In this document: positions 6,704 through 13,639 of the stretch, in pieces
Layout: the number at the start of each line of letters is the position of its first letter
Numbering within the stretch: the first letter of the stretch is position 1
Assembly (NCBI GenBank): GCA_003508755.1
Contig: DNTK01000291.1
Coordinates: 1 to 13,639, forward strand
DNA from: Bacteroidales bacterium
GTDB lineage: Bacteria; Bacteroidota; Bacteroidia; Bacteroidales; UBA10428
Direction: 5' to 3'
DNA: 13,639 nt
Translations under genes and position numbers: made by a program
The notes under the pieces: model-generated
Seen by the model: only the letters and a program-made list of their open reading frames with translations
Told to the model about the DNA's origin: nothing
Databases searched by the model: none

Positions 6704-6824
6704 CAAGTGTGATTGTTGGTTGTTAGTACATTCCACTAGCATTTTAAGACTAGATATATTATTCGCTACTGCATATTTTAAGAGATTGAAGCAGTGGTTA
6801 TTGTTAATTTATTTGCAGACGTAA

Positions 6825-8273
6825 ATGAGTGCAGAAGAAGATAAAATATTAACGGAAGTAACCGAGAACGAATATAAGTATGGCTTTGTTACAGACATTG
6901 AGACTGAAACCATACCTAAGGGGTTGAATGAGGATGTTATTCGCTTGATATCGAAAAAGAAAAATGAACCAGACTGGTTACTTGAGAACAGGCTAAAAGC
7001 TTATAGGCATTGGCAGACGATGAAAATGCCTGAATGGGCTTATCTGGATTTGCCTGAAATCGATTTTCAGGATATAATCTATTATGCTGCTCCCCGGAAA
7101 CAGCCCAAGTATCAGAGTCTCGATGAAGTTGACCCGGAATTACTTGATACATTCAATAAACTTGGTATTCCGCTTGAAGAACAAAAACACCTTGCCGGAG
7201 TTGCGGTAGATGCTGTAATGGACAGCGTTTCGGTAAAGACTACATTCCGGGAAACCCTGGCAGAAATGGGTATTATCTTCTGTTCGTTCAGCGAAGCTGT
7301 GCAGGAGCACCCCGATCTCGTAAAAAAATACATGGGCTCGGTAGTTCCCTACACCGATAACTTTTACGCTGCGTTAAATTCTGCAGTTTTCTCCGATGGT
7401 TCATTTTGCTACATTCCTAAAGGAGTTCGTTGTCCGATGGAGTTATCGACCTATTTCAGAATTAATGCTGCCAACACAGGCCAATTCGAGCGCACTTTGA
7501 TAGTTGCCGACGATGACAGTTATGTGAGTTATCTCGAAGGCTGCACCGCACCACAACGAGATGAAAACCAGCTGCATGCCGCTATTGTAGAAATTGTGGC
7601 CCATGAAAACGCCGAGGTTAAATACTCCACAGTACAAAATTGGTATCCGGGCGATAAAAATGGCAAAGGCGGTATTTACAATTTTGTAACCAAAAGGGGT
7701 ATTTGTAAAGGCGATAATTCAAAGATATCCTGGACCCAGGTTGAAACTGGTTCCGCTATTACCTGGAAATATCCCAGCTGCATTCTAAAAGGTGATAATA
7801 CAACAGGCGAATTCTATTCGGTTGCTGTTACAAACAATCACCAGCAAGCCGATACCGGAACGAAAATGATTCATATCGGCAAAAACTCTAAAAGTACCAT
7901 CATTAGCAAAGGTATTTCTGCCGGATTAAGTCAAAACAGCTATCGAGGCTTGGTAAAAGTATTAAAAAATGCCAGTGGTGTTAGAAACTTCACACAATGC
8001 GATTCATTATTATTAGGCGATACCTGTGGAGCCCATACCTTTCCCTACCTTGAAATTGACAATGAAACCGCAATAATCGAGCACGAGGCAACCACTTCAA
8101 AGATTGGGGAAGACCAGATTTTCTATTGCAATCAGAGAGGCATTGATACCGAAAACGCCATTGGGCTTATCATTAATGGCTATGCCAAGGAAGTGCTCAA
8201 TAAACTGCCTATGGAGTTTGCTGTCGAAGCACAAAAATTGCTTCAGATAAGTCTTGAAGGGAGTGTAGGATAG
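6825..8273 (+). CDS. sufB: Fe-S cluster assembly scaffold SufB
   Basis: SufB is the core of the SufBCD scaffold on which Fe-S clusters are built in the cytoplasm. The 482-residue protein shows the full family pattern, with an N-terminal helical part (1-120), then a long parallel beta-helix. Residues linked to sulfur transfer and cluster assembly in E. coli SufB are present: C392 in NFTQCDSLLLGDTCGAHTF (matching C405) and E421 in EHEATTSKIGEDQ (matching E434). Additional cysteines C204, C240, C294, C319 and C435 are present. The ATG at 6825 gives a normal N-terminus. As first gene of sufBCDSE-sufT it is probably controlled by the promoter and palindrome at 6645-6703. Confidence 0.97.
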   Translation: MSAEEDKILTEVTENEYKYGFVTDIETETIPKGLNEDVIRLISKKKNEPDWLLENRLKAYRHWQTMKMPEWAYLDLPEIDFQDIIYYAAPRKQPKYQSLDEVDPELLDTFNKLGIPLEEQKHLAGVAVDAVMDSVSVKTTFRETLAEMGIIFCSFSEAVQEHPDLVKKYMGSVVPYTDNFYAALNSAVFSDGSFCYIPKGVRCPMELSTYFRINAANTGQFERTLIVADDDSYVSYLEGCTAPQRDENQLHAAIVEIVAHENAEVKYSTVQNWYPGDKNGKGGIYNFVTKRGICKGDNSKISWTQVETGSAITWKYPSCILKGDNTTGEFYSVAVTNNHQQADTGTKMIHIGKNSKSTIISKGISAGLSQNSYRGLVKVLKNASGVRNFTQCDSLLLGDTCGAHTFPYLEIDNETAIIEHEATTSKIGEDQIFYCNQRGIDTENAIGLIINGYAKEVLNKLPMEFAVEAQKLLQISLEGSVG

Positions 8274-8318
8274 AATGAACTAAAAGTTGATATTAAAGAT
8301 TAAAGTTTACCATATATA

Positions 8319-9062
8319 ATGCTAAAGATAAACAATTTACATGCCTCTATAGAAGGCAAAGAAATACTGAAGGGAATATCCCTGGAAGTTAAGCCTGGAG
8401 AAGTCCATGCCATAATGGGACCCAATGGTTCAGGCAAAAGTACACTAGCATCTGTGCTGGCAGGCAGAGATTTATTTGACGTAACAGAAGGAACCGTAGA
8501 ATTCCTTGACCAGGACCTGTTGGATATGGCTCCTGAGGACAGAGCGCGTTCAGGACTATTCCTCGGATTTCAGTACCCAGTCGAAATTCCCGGAGTTTCG
8601 ATGGTTAATTTTATGAAAACCGCTGTAAACGAACATCGAAAACATAACAACCTGGACCCCCTCTCTGCTTCAGATTTTCTCAAACTCATGCGCGAAAAGA
8701 AAGAAGTAGTTGACATCACCTCTAACTTAACCAATCGTTCGGTTAACGAAGGGTTCTCAGGCGGTGAGAAAAAGCGAAATGAGATCTTCCAGATGGCCAT
8801 GTTAGATCCAAAAATGGCTATACTCGATGAAACTGACTCAGGGCTAGATATAGATGCCTTGAAGATAGTTGCTCATGGCGTTAATAAACTTCGTACAAAG
8901 GAAAACGCTACCATTATTATTACACACTATCAAAGGCTTTTGGAATACATAGTACCCGACTTTGTACACATTCTTTACAAGGGGAAAATTGTAAAAAGCA
9001 GTGGTAAAGAATTAGCCCTTGAACTTGAGGAAAAGGGGTACGATTGGATAAAAGAGCAATAA
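8319..9062 (+). CDS. sufC: Fe-S cluster assembly ATPase SufC
   Basis: SufC is the ABC-type ATPase subunit of SufBCD; ATP binding drives its dimerisation and reshapes SufB-SufD for cluster assembly. It is cytoplasmic, with no membrane segment. The 247-residue length is standard. Walker A is GPNGSGKST (34-42), the Q-loop glutamine is Q85 in LGFQYPVEIPGV, the signature is FSGGEKKR (146-153), Walker B is MAILDETDSGLD (166-177) with catalytic E171, and the switch histidine is H203 in IITHYQRLL. All are intact and of SufC type; the SGGEKKRNEI form separates it from transporter ATPases. It starts 45 bases after sufB and is followed 21 bases later by sufD. Confidence 0.97.
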   Translation: MLKINNLHASIEGKEILKGISLEVKPGEVHAIMGPNGSGKSTLASVLAGRDLFDVTEGTVEFLDQDLLDMAPEDRARSGLFLGFQYPVEIPGVSMVNFMKTAVNEHRKHNNLDPLSASDFLKLMREKKEVVDITSNLTNRSVNEGFSGGEKKRNEIFQMAMLDPKMAILDETDSGLDIDALKIVAHGVNKLRTKENATIIITHYQRLLEYIVPDFVHILYKGKIVKSSGKELALELEEKGYDWIKEQ

Positions 9063-9083
9063 TAACTTTTAAACATTGCTTTT

Positions 9084-10445
9084 ATGACAAAACTGGAAAC
9101 ATTACAAAGCGAACTGGTTAACTTGTTTGATGATAATACCGATGTATTAACAAGTAACGATTCTGACTGGATTAGGCAACAACGTAAAAATGCCCTTGAG
9201 GATTTTAAACGATTGGGCATTCCTACGAAAAAGAACGAAGCATATAAATATACCAATCTTGAGCAATACTTAACAGGGTCGGAATACGATTACGAGTTGG
9301 CACCTCTCACTTATGAGGCCAACCTTGACGATATTTTTCATTGCGACATTCCTGAACTGGCAACGCAAATTGCATTGGTGCTTAATGGGTTTTATTACAA
9401 GCACAATCGCCCAGTTGATTTACCTCAGGGGGTAATACTTTGCGGACTGGCAGAAGCAACGCAAAAATATCCGGAACTGGTTGCCAAACATTATGGCAAA
9501 TATGCCAATACATCAACAAATAGTTTGGCGGCACTGAGCAGCATGTTTGCACAAGATGGTATTTTTCTTTATGTGCCAAAAAATGTGGTTATTGAAACTC
9601 CTATTCAAATAATCAACGTGGGCTATTCTTTTAAAAATCTAAGAGTAAACCGCAGAAACCTAATCATCGCAGAAGATAATGCCCAGGTGTCAGTACTTTT
9701 TTGCGATCATACACTTTGTGCCAGGAGTTTTATTACCAACTCACTCACCGAAATTTACACCGGTAATAATGCCCAAGTAGATTTCACACGAATGCAAAAC
9801 GAAAACAGCAATTCCTCTCAAATATCAAATACCTTTATTCATCAGGAAGCAAACAGCACCTTCACCAGCAATACCCTCTCGCTGCATGGCGGACTAATTC
9901 GAAATAATATTTATGCCAAACTCGATGGCGAAGGAGCTACAAACAATACCTACAGTTTATTTTTAGCAGACGGAGAGCAACACATGTCCACTTATACCAA
10001 TGTGCATCATGCAAAACCACATTGCTTTAGTGATCAACTGGTAAAAGGTGTGTTGGATGAAAAAGCTACCGGTGCTTTCAATGGGAAAATATATGTCGAT
10101 GTAGATGCTGTTAAGACGGAGGCCTTTCAGCGAAATAACAATATTTTGCTCACACCCACAGCAAAGATGAATACCAAGCCACAGCTGGTTATCTATAATG
10201 ACGATGTAAAATGCAGCCATGGAGCCACTGTGGGTCAGCTCGATGAAAATGCATTGTTTTATATTCGCTCACGAGGTATCGGATACAACGAAGCACAGCA
10301 CCTATTGATGTATGCCTTTGCCAATGAAGTGGTGGGTAAAATAAAACTCGAAGCCTTGCGTGAACGCATTATCGATATGGTTGACCGTCGTTTGCGTGGT
10401 GAATTAGGAACCTGCGAAAACTGCAATCTTGGTCAGCACAATTAA
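9084..10445 (+). CDS. sufD: Fe-S cluster assembly protein SufD
   Basis: SufD is the SufB paralogue that completes the SufB-SufC2-SufD scaffold and is thought to help iron entry. The 453-residue protein has a divergent N-terminal helical part with TKKNEAYKYTNL (48-59), the beta-helix core, and the family's best conserved block: GKIYVDVDAVKTEAFQRN (334-351), then VKCSHGATVGQLDENALFYIRSRGI (375-399). H379 corresponds to functionally important H360 of E. coli SufD. The C-terminus carries C444 and C447 in GTCENCNLGQ, which I recall as common in Bacteroidota homologues; a metal-binding role is only a guess. It lies 21 bases after sufC and 44 bases before sufS. In that last gap, TAAACC (10463-10468) and GGTTTA (10473-10478) could form a small hairpin. 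Confidence 0.95.
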   Translation: MTKLETLQSELVNLFDDNTDVLTSNDSDWIRQQRKNALEDFKRLGIPTKKNEAYKYTNLEQYLTGSEYDYELAPLTYEANLDDIFHCDIPELATQIALVLNGFYYKHNRPVDLPQGVILCGLAEATQKYPELVAKHYGKYANTSTNSLAALSSMFAQDGIFLYVPKNVVIETPIQIINVGYSFKNLRVNRRNLIIAEDNAQVSVLFCDHTLCARSFITNSLTEIYTGNNAQVDFTRMQNENSNSSQISNTFIHQEANSTFTSNTLSLHGGLIRNNIYAKLDGEGATNNTYSLFLADGEQHMSTYTNVHHAKPHCFSDQLVKGVLDEKATGAFNGKIYVDVDAVKTEAFQRNNNILLTPTAKMNTKPQLVIYNDDVKCSHGATVGQLDENALFYIRSRGIGYNEAQHLLMYAFANEVVGKIKLEALRERIIDMVDRRLRGELGTCENCNLGQHN

Positions 10446-10489
10446 TTCAAATTATTACCGGATAAACCACCCGGTTTAATATATACTCT

Positions 10490-11707
10490 ATGTTTGACTT
10501 AGATACCATTCGAAAAGATTTTCCCGTACTACAACAAAAGGTACACGGAAAGCCTTTGGTCTATTTCGACAATGGGGCTACCACCCAAAAGCCAAGACAG
10601 GTGGCCCAGGCTATAAACGACTACTACGAAAAAAAGAACAGTAGTATTCATCGTGGGGTTCATTTCCTGAGCAGCCAAGCTACAATCGAATATGAAAATG
10701 CCCGTGAAACGGTTCGGAATTATATCAGTGCCAGGGATAAAGCAGAAGTTATATTCACCAGCGGTGCAACAGGCTCACTAAATCTTTTAGCCTTTTCTTT
10801 TGGCGAAAAGTTTGTGAAAGAGGGTGATGAGATTATTGTAACAGAGATGGAGCATCACGCCAACATCGTACCCTGGCAATTGCTTTGCTCACGAAAAAAA
10901 GCGATACTTAAAGTTATCCCGTTTAACGATACCGGCGACCTGGAAATTGAAAAGCTCGATGAACTCATCACCGAAAAAACCAGGCTGGTTTCTGTAATTC
11001 ATACTTCAAATGTTTTGGGCACTATCAACCCTGTTGAAAAAATAATTGAGAAAGCCCACAATAAAAATATTCCTGTTTGTATTGATGCAGCGCAATCGAT
11101 TCAACATATGCCCATAGATGTGCAAAAGCTCGATTGCGATTTTCTGGTATTCTCGGCACATAAAGCTTATGGTCCCACAGGCATTGGTGTGTTTTATGGC
11201 AAGGAAGAGTACTTAAAACAGCTTCCACCCTACCAGGGCGGAGGCGATATGGTTGATAAGGTTAGCTTTGAAACGACCACTTTTAATCAGTTGCCCTTCA
11301 AATTCGAAGCTGGTACAACAAATTATATCGGAGCAGTTGGCATGGCCGAAGGGTTAAAATACATACAATCAATCGGGCTCAATAATATTGCCAAACAAGA
11401 ATATGAATTGCTTACCTATGCAAAAAGAAAATTTGAAGCCATTGGTGGTATAACCATTTATGGTAATTCGGCTACTAAGACCTCCATTCTTTCCTTTTTA
11501 ATTGATGGAGTGCATCCGTTGGATGCCGGAATGGTTTTTGATAAATTGGGTATTGCCGTGCGCACTGGTACACATTGTGCGCAACCCATCATGCAGCATT
11601 TCGGTGTTGATGGTATGATACGGGCATCGCTTTCTTTTTATAATACGAAGGAAGAGATTGATTATCTTTGTCGAGGAATAGAGCAGGTAAAAATGATGTT
11701 TACCTGA
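10490..11707 (+). CDS. sufS: Cysteine desulfurase SufS (group II)
   Basis: SufS is a PLP enzyme that converts cysteine to alanine and holds the sulfur as a persulfide passed to SufE. The 405-residue protein has the fold-type I layout: N-terminal LVYFDNGATTQKP (23-35), H122 in EMEHHANIVPWQ stacking on PLP, D199/Q202 in IDAAQS, K225 in FSAHKAYGPTGIG forming the Schiff base, R358 for substrate carboxylate, and catalytic C363 in RTGTHCAQP. It is a normal-length, probably active enzyme. Several usually conserved positions differ: SGATGS (91-96) stands where most relatives have RGTTE-, T361 replaces a histidine two residues before the cysteine, and AGTTNYIG replaces AGTPDYIG. It is followed at once by sufE, its dedicated partner. 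Confidence 0.95.
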   Translation: MFDLDTIRKDFPVLQQKVHGKPLVYFDNGATTQKPRQVAQAINDYYEKKNSSIHRGVHFLSSQATIEYENARETVRNYISARDKAEVIFTSGATGSLNLLAFSFGEKFVKEGDEIIVTEMEHHANIVPWQLLCSRKKAILKVIPFNDTGDLEIEKLDELITEKTRLVSVIHTSNVLGTINPVEKIIEKAHNKNIPVCIDAAQSIQHMPIDVQKLDCDFLVFSAHKAYGPTGIGVFYGKEEYLKQLPPYQGGGDMVDKVSFETTTFNQLPFKFEAGTTNYIGAVGMAEGLKYIQSIGLNNIAKQEYELLTYAKRKFEAIGGITIYGNSATKTSILSFLIDGVHPLDAGMVFDKLGIAVRTGTHCAQPIMQHFGVDGMIRASLSFYNTKEEIDYLCRGIEQVKMMFT

Positions 11708-11743
11708 TTCCCCTTGTTGAATATAAAAGCAAAAAAATACATC

Positions 11744-12175
11744 GTGTCAGAAATTACAGATATAGAACAAGAAATTGTAGAAGAATTTGAAATATTCGAT
11801 GACTGGATGGATCGGTACAATTATTTAATTGAAATTAGCAAAGACCTTCCAATAATCGAGTCAGAATATAAAACCAATGAATATATCATTCAGGGTTGCC
11901 AGTCAAAAGTATGGGTAAATGCCGATTACAAAGACGGCAAAGTTATTTATACTGCCGACAGTGATGCCATTATTACCAAGGGAATCATTACCCTGTTGAT
12001 TCGGGTACTTTCGGAAAGAACACCTAAAGAAATTATCGATGCAGATCTAGGGTTCATAGATAAAATTGGCCTTCGGGAGAACCTATCTCCTACCAGGGCA
12101 AATGGGCTACTGGCAATGATAAAGCAAATGAAACTATATGCAATTGCTTACAAGGCAAAGCATGGTGCAAATTAA
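11744..12175 (+). CDS. sufE: Sulfur acceptor/transfer protein SufE
   Basis: SufE takes persulfide sulfur from SufS and hands it to SufBCD. From a GTG at 11744 the protein is 143 residues and starts MSEITDIEQEIVEEF, in line with the short N-terminus of family members. Two TTG codons at 11714 and 11717 would add about ten residues (LLNIKAKKYI); I prefer the GTG because the extension is not family-like, but this is not proven. C52 in IIQGCQSKVWV is the sulfur-carrying cysteine (C51 in E. coli). FDDWMDRYNYLIE (18-30) and LGFIDKIGLRENLSPTRANGLLAMI (102-126) are typical. The gene begins within 40 bases of the sufS stop and ends 12 bases before the DUF59 gene, so it is in the operon. Confidence 0.93.
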   Translation: MSEITDIEQEIVEEFEIFDDWMDRYNYLIEISKDLPIIESEYKTNEYIIQGCQSKVWVNADYKDGKVIYTADSDAIITKGIITLLIRVLSERTPKEIIDADLGFIDKIGLRENLSPTRANGLLAMIKQMKLYAIAYKAKHGAN

Positions 12176-12187
12176 AAGAATGAACTC

Positions 12188-12520
12188 ATGAGCGGAAAAC
12201 CGGATATCAACGAAATACTGCAACTTGAAACGAATGTTGTACAGGTCTTAAAAACTATATATGACCCGGAGATACCCGTGAATATATACGATTTAGGACT
12301 TATCTACGACATTGATATTAACGATGATAAAGGTGTTGATATAAGAATGACACTTACTGCTCCCAACTGTCCTATGGCTGATCAAATTATTATGGAAGTA
12401 CAGGAGAAGACAGCTGCTGTTGATGGCATTGCAGGGTCAAATGTTAATCTTGTTTTTGATCCTCCATGGGATCAAAATATGATGACAGAGGAAGCAAAGC
12501 TGGAACTTGGAATGCTCTAG
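12188..12520 (+). CDS. sufT: DUF59/MIP18-family Fe-S assembly protein (SufT-like)
   Basis: This small cytoplasmic protein of 110 residues is essentially one DUF59 domain. The domain motifs are TIYDPEIPVNIYDLGLIYDI (24-43), MTLTAPNCPMADQI (54-67) with the conserved reactive C61, and VFDPPWDQNMMTEEAKLELG (89-108). The family includes SufT of bacteria and the eukaryotic CIA factor MIP18/CIAO2, and takes part in maturing Fe-S proteins. Its position 12 bases after sufE, last in the suf run, strongly supports such a role. Whether it acts as a carrier or targeting factor is not decided by sequence. The symbol is assigned by context and family; PaaD, another DUF59 protein, is excluded by the setting and length. 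No clear terminator follows it. Confidence 0.88.
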   Translation: MSGKPDINEILQLETNVVQVLKTIYDPEIPVNIYDLGLIYDIDINDDKGVDIRMTLTAPNCPMADQIIMEVQEKTAAVDGIAGSNVNLVFDPPWDQNMMTEEAKLELGML

Positions 12521-12584
12521 ATAAGCCGCCTTAATCTTTTGCAAAAGGCCTTGAATAGTGAATTTTACACTATGCACGATTATC

Positions 12585-13118
12585 ATGAATACCCTGCATA
12601 CTTCCTTTTACAAAACCCCTTACGGTGAGCTGATACTTGGAGAGTACGACCGGCATCTATGTTTATGCGATTGGCGTTACAGAAAAATGAGAACAAGCAT
12701 AGATGAGCATATTTCAAAAGAGCTCGATGTTGAATTTGTTGATAAAGAAACAACCGTATTACTTGAAGCCAAAAATCAACTTTCTGAATACTTTTTCCGG
12801 GGTAGAAAGGTATTTAACCTTCCCTTACTATTTGTGGGAAGTACATTCCGCAAAAAGGTATGGAATGCGCTAAAAAAAGTACCTTATGGAAATACAATAA
12901 CCTATTTGGAGCTTTCTAAAAGACTGGGAAATGAAAATGCAATCAGAGCAATAGCATCAGCTAATGGTGCAAATGCCATAGCAATAATTGTTCCCTGCCA
13001 CCGCGTTATTGGCAGCGATGGAAAACTAGTCGGATATGCGGGCGGTTTAGAAGCAAAAAAGAAATTGCTCCAGCTCGAGGGGGCAATGTCAGTGCCCAAC
13101 CAACTTTCTCTCTTTTAA
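12585..13118 (+). CDS. ogt: Methylated-DNA--protein-cysteine S-methyltransferase (Ogt/MGMT type)
   Basis: This enzyme repairs O6-alkylguanine in DNA by moving the alkyl group to its own cysteine, a single-use reaction. I choose the ATG at 12585 (177 residues, MNTLHTSFYKTPYGELILG); a GTG at 12558 would add nine unconserved residues. The N-terminal domain (1-85) is followed by the DNA-binding/catalytic domain (86-166): FRKKVWNALKKVPYGNTITY (88-107), the arginine-finger region IRAIASANGANA (120-131) and PCHRVIGSDGKLVGYAGG (137-154) with acceptor C138. The last five residues, QLSLF, match the bacterial sliding-clamp-binding consensus. The gene lies 64 bases after the suf operon. Whether it is co-transcribed is unclear, as I find neither a good promoter nor a terminator between. 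Confidence 0.93.
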   Translation: MNTLHTSFYKTPYGELILGEYDRHLCLCDWRYRKMRTSIDEHISKELDVEFVDKETTVLLEAKNQLSEYFFRGRKVFNLPLLFVGSTFRKKVWNALKKVPYGNTITYLELSKRLGNENAIRAIASANGANAIAIIVPCHRVIGSDGKLVGYAGGLEAKKKLLQLEGAMSVPNQLSLF

Positions 13119-13163
13119 TCCCGCATCCTTTGCCCTTCCGCCTTTAAGTTCTAAGCACTTTTT

Positions 13164-13253
13164 CTTTAGCAATAAATGGTTATTTATATCCATTCTACAT
13201 TAGCTAAAGCAACGAACTTCCCTTGATTCAGATTTGTTTAAGTTGTAATTTCA
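13164..13253 (+). promoter_or_regulatory. Inverted repeat and weak promoter candidate upstream of the superoxide dismutase gene
   Basis: CTTTAGC (13164-13170) and GCTAAAG (13203-13209) are complementary, with inner arms AATGG (13175-13179) and CCATT (13190-13194), giving an interrupted hairpin or operator. Downstream, TTG at 13223-13225, 20 bases and TAATTTCA at 13246-13253 have the right spacing but two mismatches to TAnnTTTG. Both calls are tentative. Confidence 0.3.
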
Positions 13254-13281
13254 ATGTGTAAACAAAATAAAACGTATTATT

Positions 13282-13639
13282 ATGGCTTTTGAATTACCTA
13301 AATTACCTTATGGGTTAGATGCACTGGCTCCGGTAATTGACAAACAAACCATGGAATTCCACTATGGCAAGCATCATCAGGCTTATGTAAATAACTTAAA
13401 TAATCTTATTCCGGGAACACAATTCGAGGGTGCCAGTTTAGAAGAAATTATTAAAGGTGCAGATGGTGGTATTTACAACAATGCCGCTCAGGTTTTTAAC
13501 CACACTTTTTATTTCCATTCTTTTAAACCCAACGGCGGAGGTGAGCCCACGGGTGCACTGGCCGAAGCCATTGCCAGCACATTTGGCTCGTATAAAGACT
13601 TTAAAGAACAATTCTCAAAAGCAGCAGCTACCTTATTTG
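13282..13639 (+). CDS. sodB: Superoxide dismutase, Fe/Mn family, N-terminal fragment
   Basis: The first 119 codons are present and the gene runs off the right edge. The product converts superoxide to oxygen and hydrogen peroxide. The start MAFELPKLPYGLDALAP is characteristic of Fe-type enzymes. The first two metal ligands are visible: H27 in FHYGKHHQAYV and H74 in AAQVFNHTFYFHSF. Q70, before that second histidine, is the position whose glutamine is typical of iron-preferring enzymes, so I favour SodB; cambialistic use of manganese is possible. Two tryptophans common around the second ligand (VWNHTFYW) are phenylalanines here. The last two ligands, in the D-x-W-E-H motif, lie outside the window. 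No signal peptide is present, so the protein should be cytoplasmic. Confidence 0.94.
   Translation, partial: MAFELPKLPYGLDALAPVIDKQTMEFHYGKHHQAYVNNLNNLIPGTQFEGASLEEIIKGADGGIYNNAAQVFNHTFYFHSFKPNGGGEPTGALAEAIASTFGSYKDFKEQFSKAAATLF

Larger units (their letters stand above)
6504..6824. other. Divergent regulatory region between thiL and sufB, no gene
   Basis: This 321-base AT-rich region holds, from left to right, the thiL promoter, a 24-bp inverted repeat (6598-6621), the suf promoter (6645-6676), a 25-bp palindrome (6679-6703) and about 120 bases of predicted suf leader. The leader contains a 9-base direct repeat (ATTTTAAGA at 6741 and 6775) and a possible 7-bp RNA stem with an 18-base loop (6766-6798). 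A second, weaker promoter may lie just before sufB: TTG at 6786-6788, 19 bases, then TTTATTTG at 6808-6815, one mismatch from consensus. I find no coding potential here. Confidence 0.6.

Noticed and set aside
6741..6783. Direct repeat ATTTTAAGA in the predicted suf leader
   Set aside because: Nine AT-rich bases repeated once within 45 bases is easily chance; no further copies or related structure were seen.
10457..10478. Two mutually exclusive small hairpins between sufD and sufS (ACCGG/CCGGT and TAAACC/GGTTTA)
   Set aside because: Stems of five and six base pairs without a T-run are too weak to call a terminator or switch.
12527..12550. CTTTTGCAAAAG palindrome and GCCTT/AAGGC pairing after the sufT gene as a terminator
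   Set aside because: The pairing is short, the loop is long or absent and no T-run follows on the plus strand.

Overview
The window looks like an ordinary, well-conserved stretch of chromosome from a member of the Bacteroidota, probably close to the Bacteroidales/Marinilabiliales. The family placement is inference. Three signs support the phylum: a single gene encoding a fused LpxC-FabZ protein, promoters of the Bacteroidota type (TTG, about 20 bases, TAnnTTTG), and coding starts that mostly lack Shine-Dalgarno sequences. I see no transposase, phage, CRISPR, tRNA or rRNA, and no base-composition break that would mark an island.

Layout. Positions 1-700 (minus strand) hold the start of nusA and all of rimP, with a compact promoter and a structured leader. 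Positions 807-5441 (plus) hold an HD-domain phosphohydrolase followed by the lipid A genes lpxD, lpxC/fabZ and lpxA. A strong bidirectional terminator at 5424-5460 separates these from convergent thiL (5457-6503, minus). A 321-base divergent intergenic region (6504-6824) carries promoters for thiL and for the suf operon, plus two long perfect inverted repeats. Positions 6825-12520 (plus) are sufB-sufC-sufD-sufS-sufE followed by a DUF59/SufT-like gene. Then come an O6-alkylguanine-DNA alkyltransferase gene (12585-13118) and the 5' part of an Fe/Mn superoxide dismutase gene (13282 to the edge).

How the genes work together. LpxA, LpxC and LpxD catalyse the first three committed steps of lipid A synthesis. 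FabZ makes the acyl-ACP precursors that compete for and feed the same 3-hydroxyacyl-ACP pool. The Suf genes form a complete cysteine-driven Fe-S assembly machine: SufS/SufE release and relay sulfur, the SufBCD scaffold builds clusters, and the DUF59 protein probably acts in cluster maturation. The alkyltransferase and superoxide dismutase downstream add a damage/oxidative-defence flavour, but nothing seen shows they are co-transcribed with suf.

I do not see a new multi-gene system. The points most worth a second look are small: an 8-base perfect Shine-Dalgarno with a 9-bp hairpin in the rimP leader, in a phylum that normally avoids such sequences; a 25-bp palindrome at the expected suf transcription start; a palindrome set exactly between the -33 and -7 elements of the lpxD promoter; a canonical sliding-clamp-binding peptide (QLSLF) at the very end of the alkyltransferase; and unusual substitutions in conserved SufS positions.
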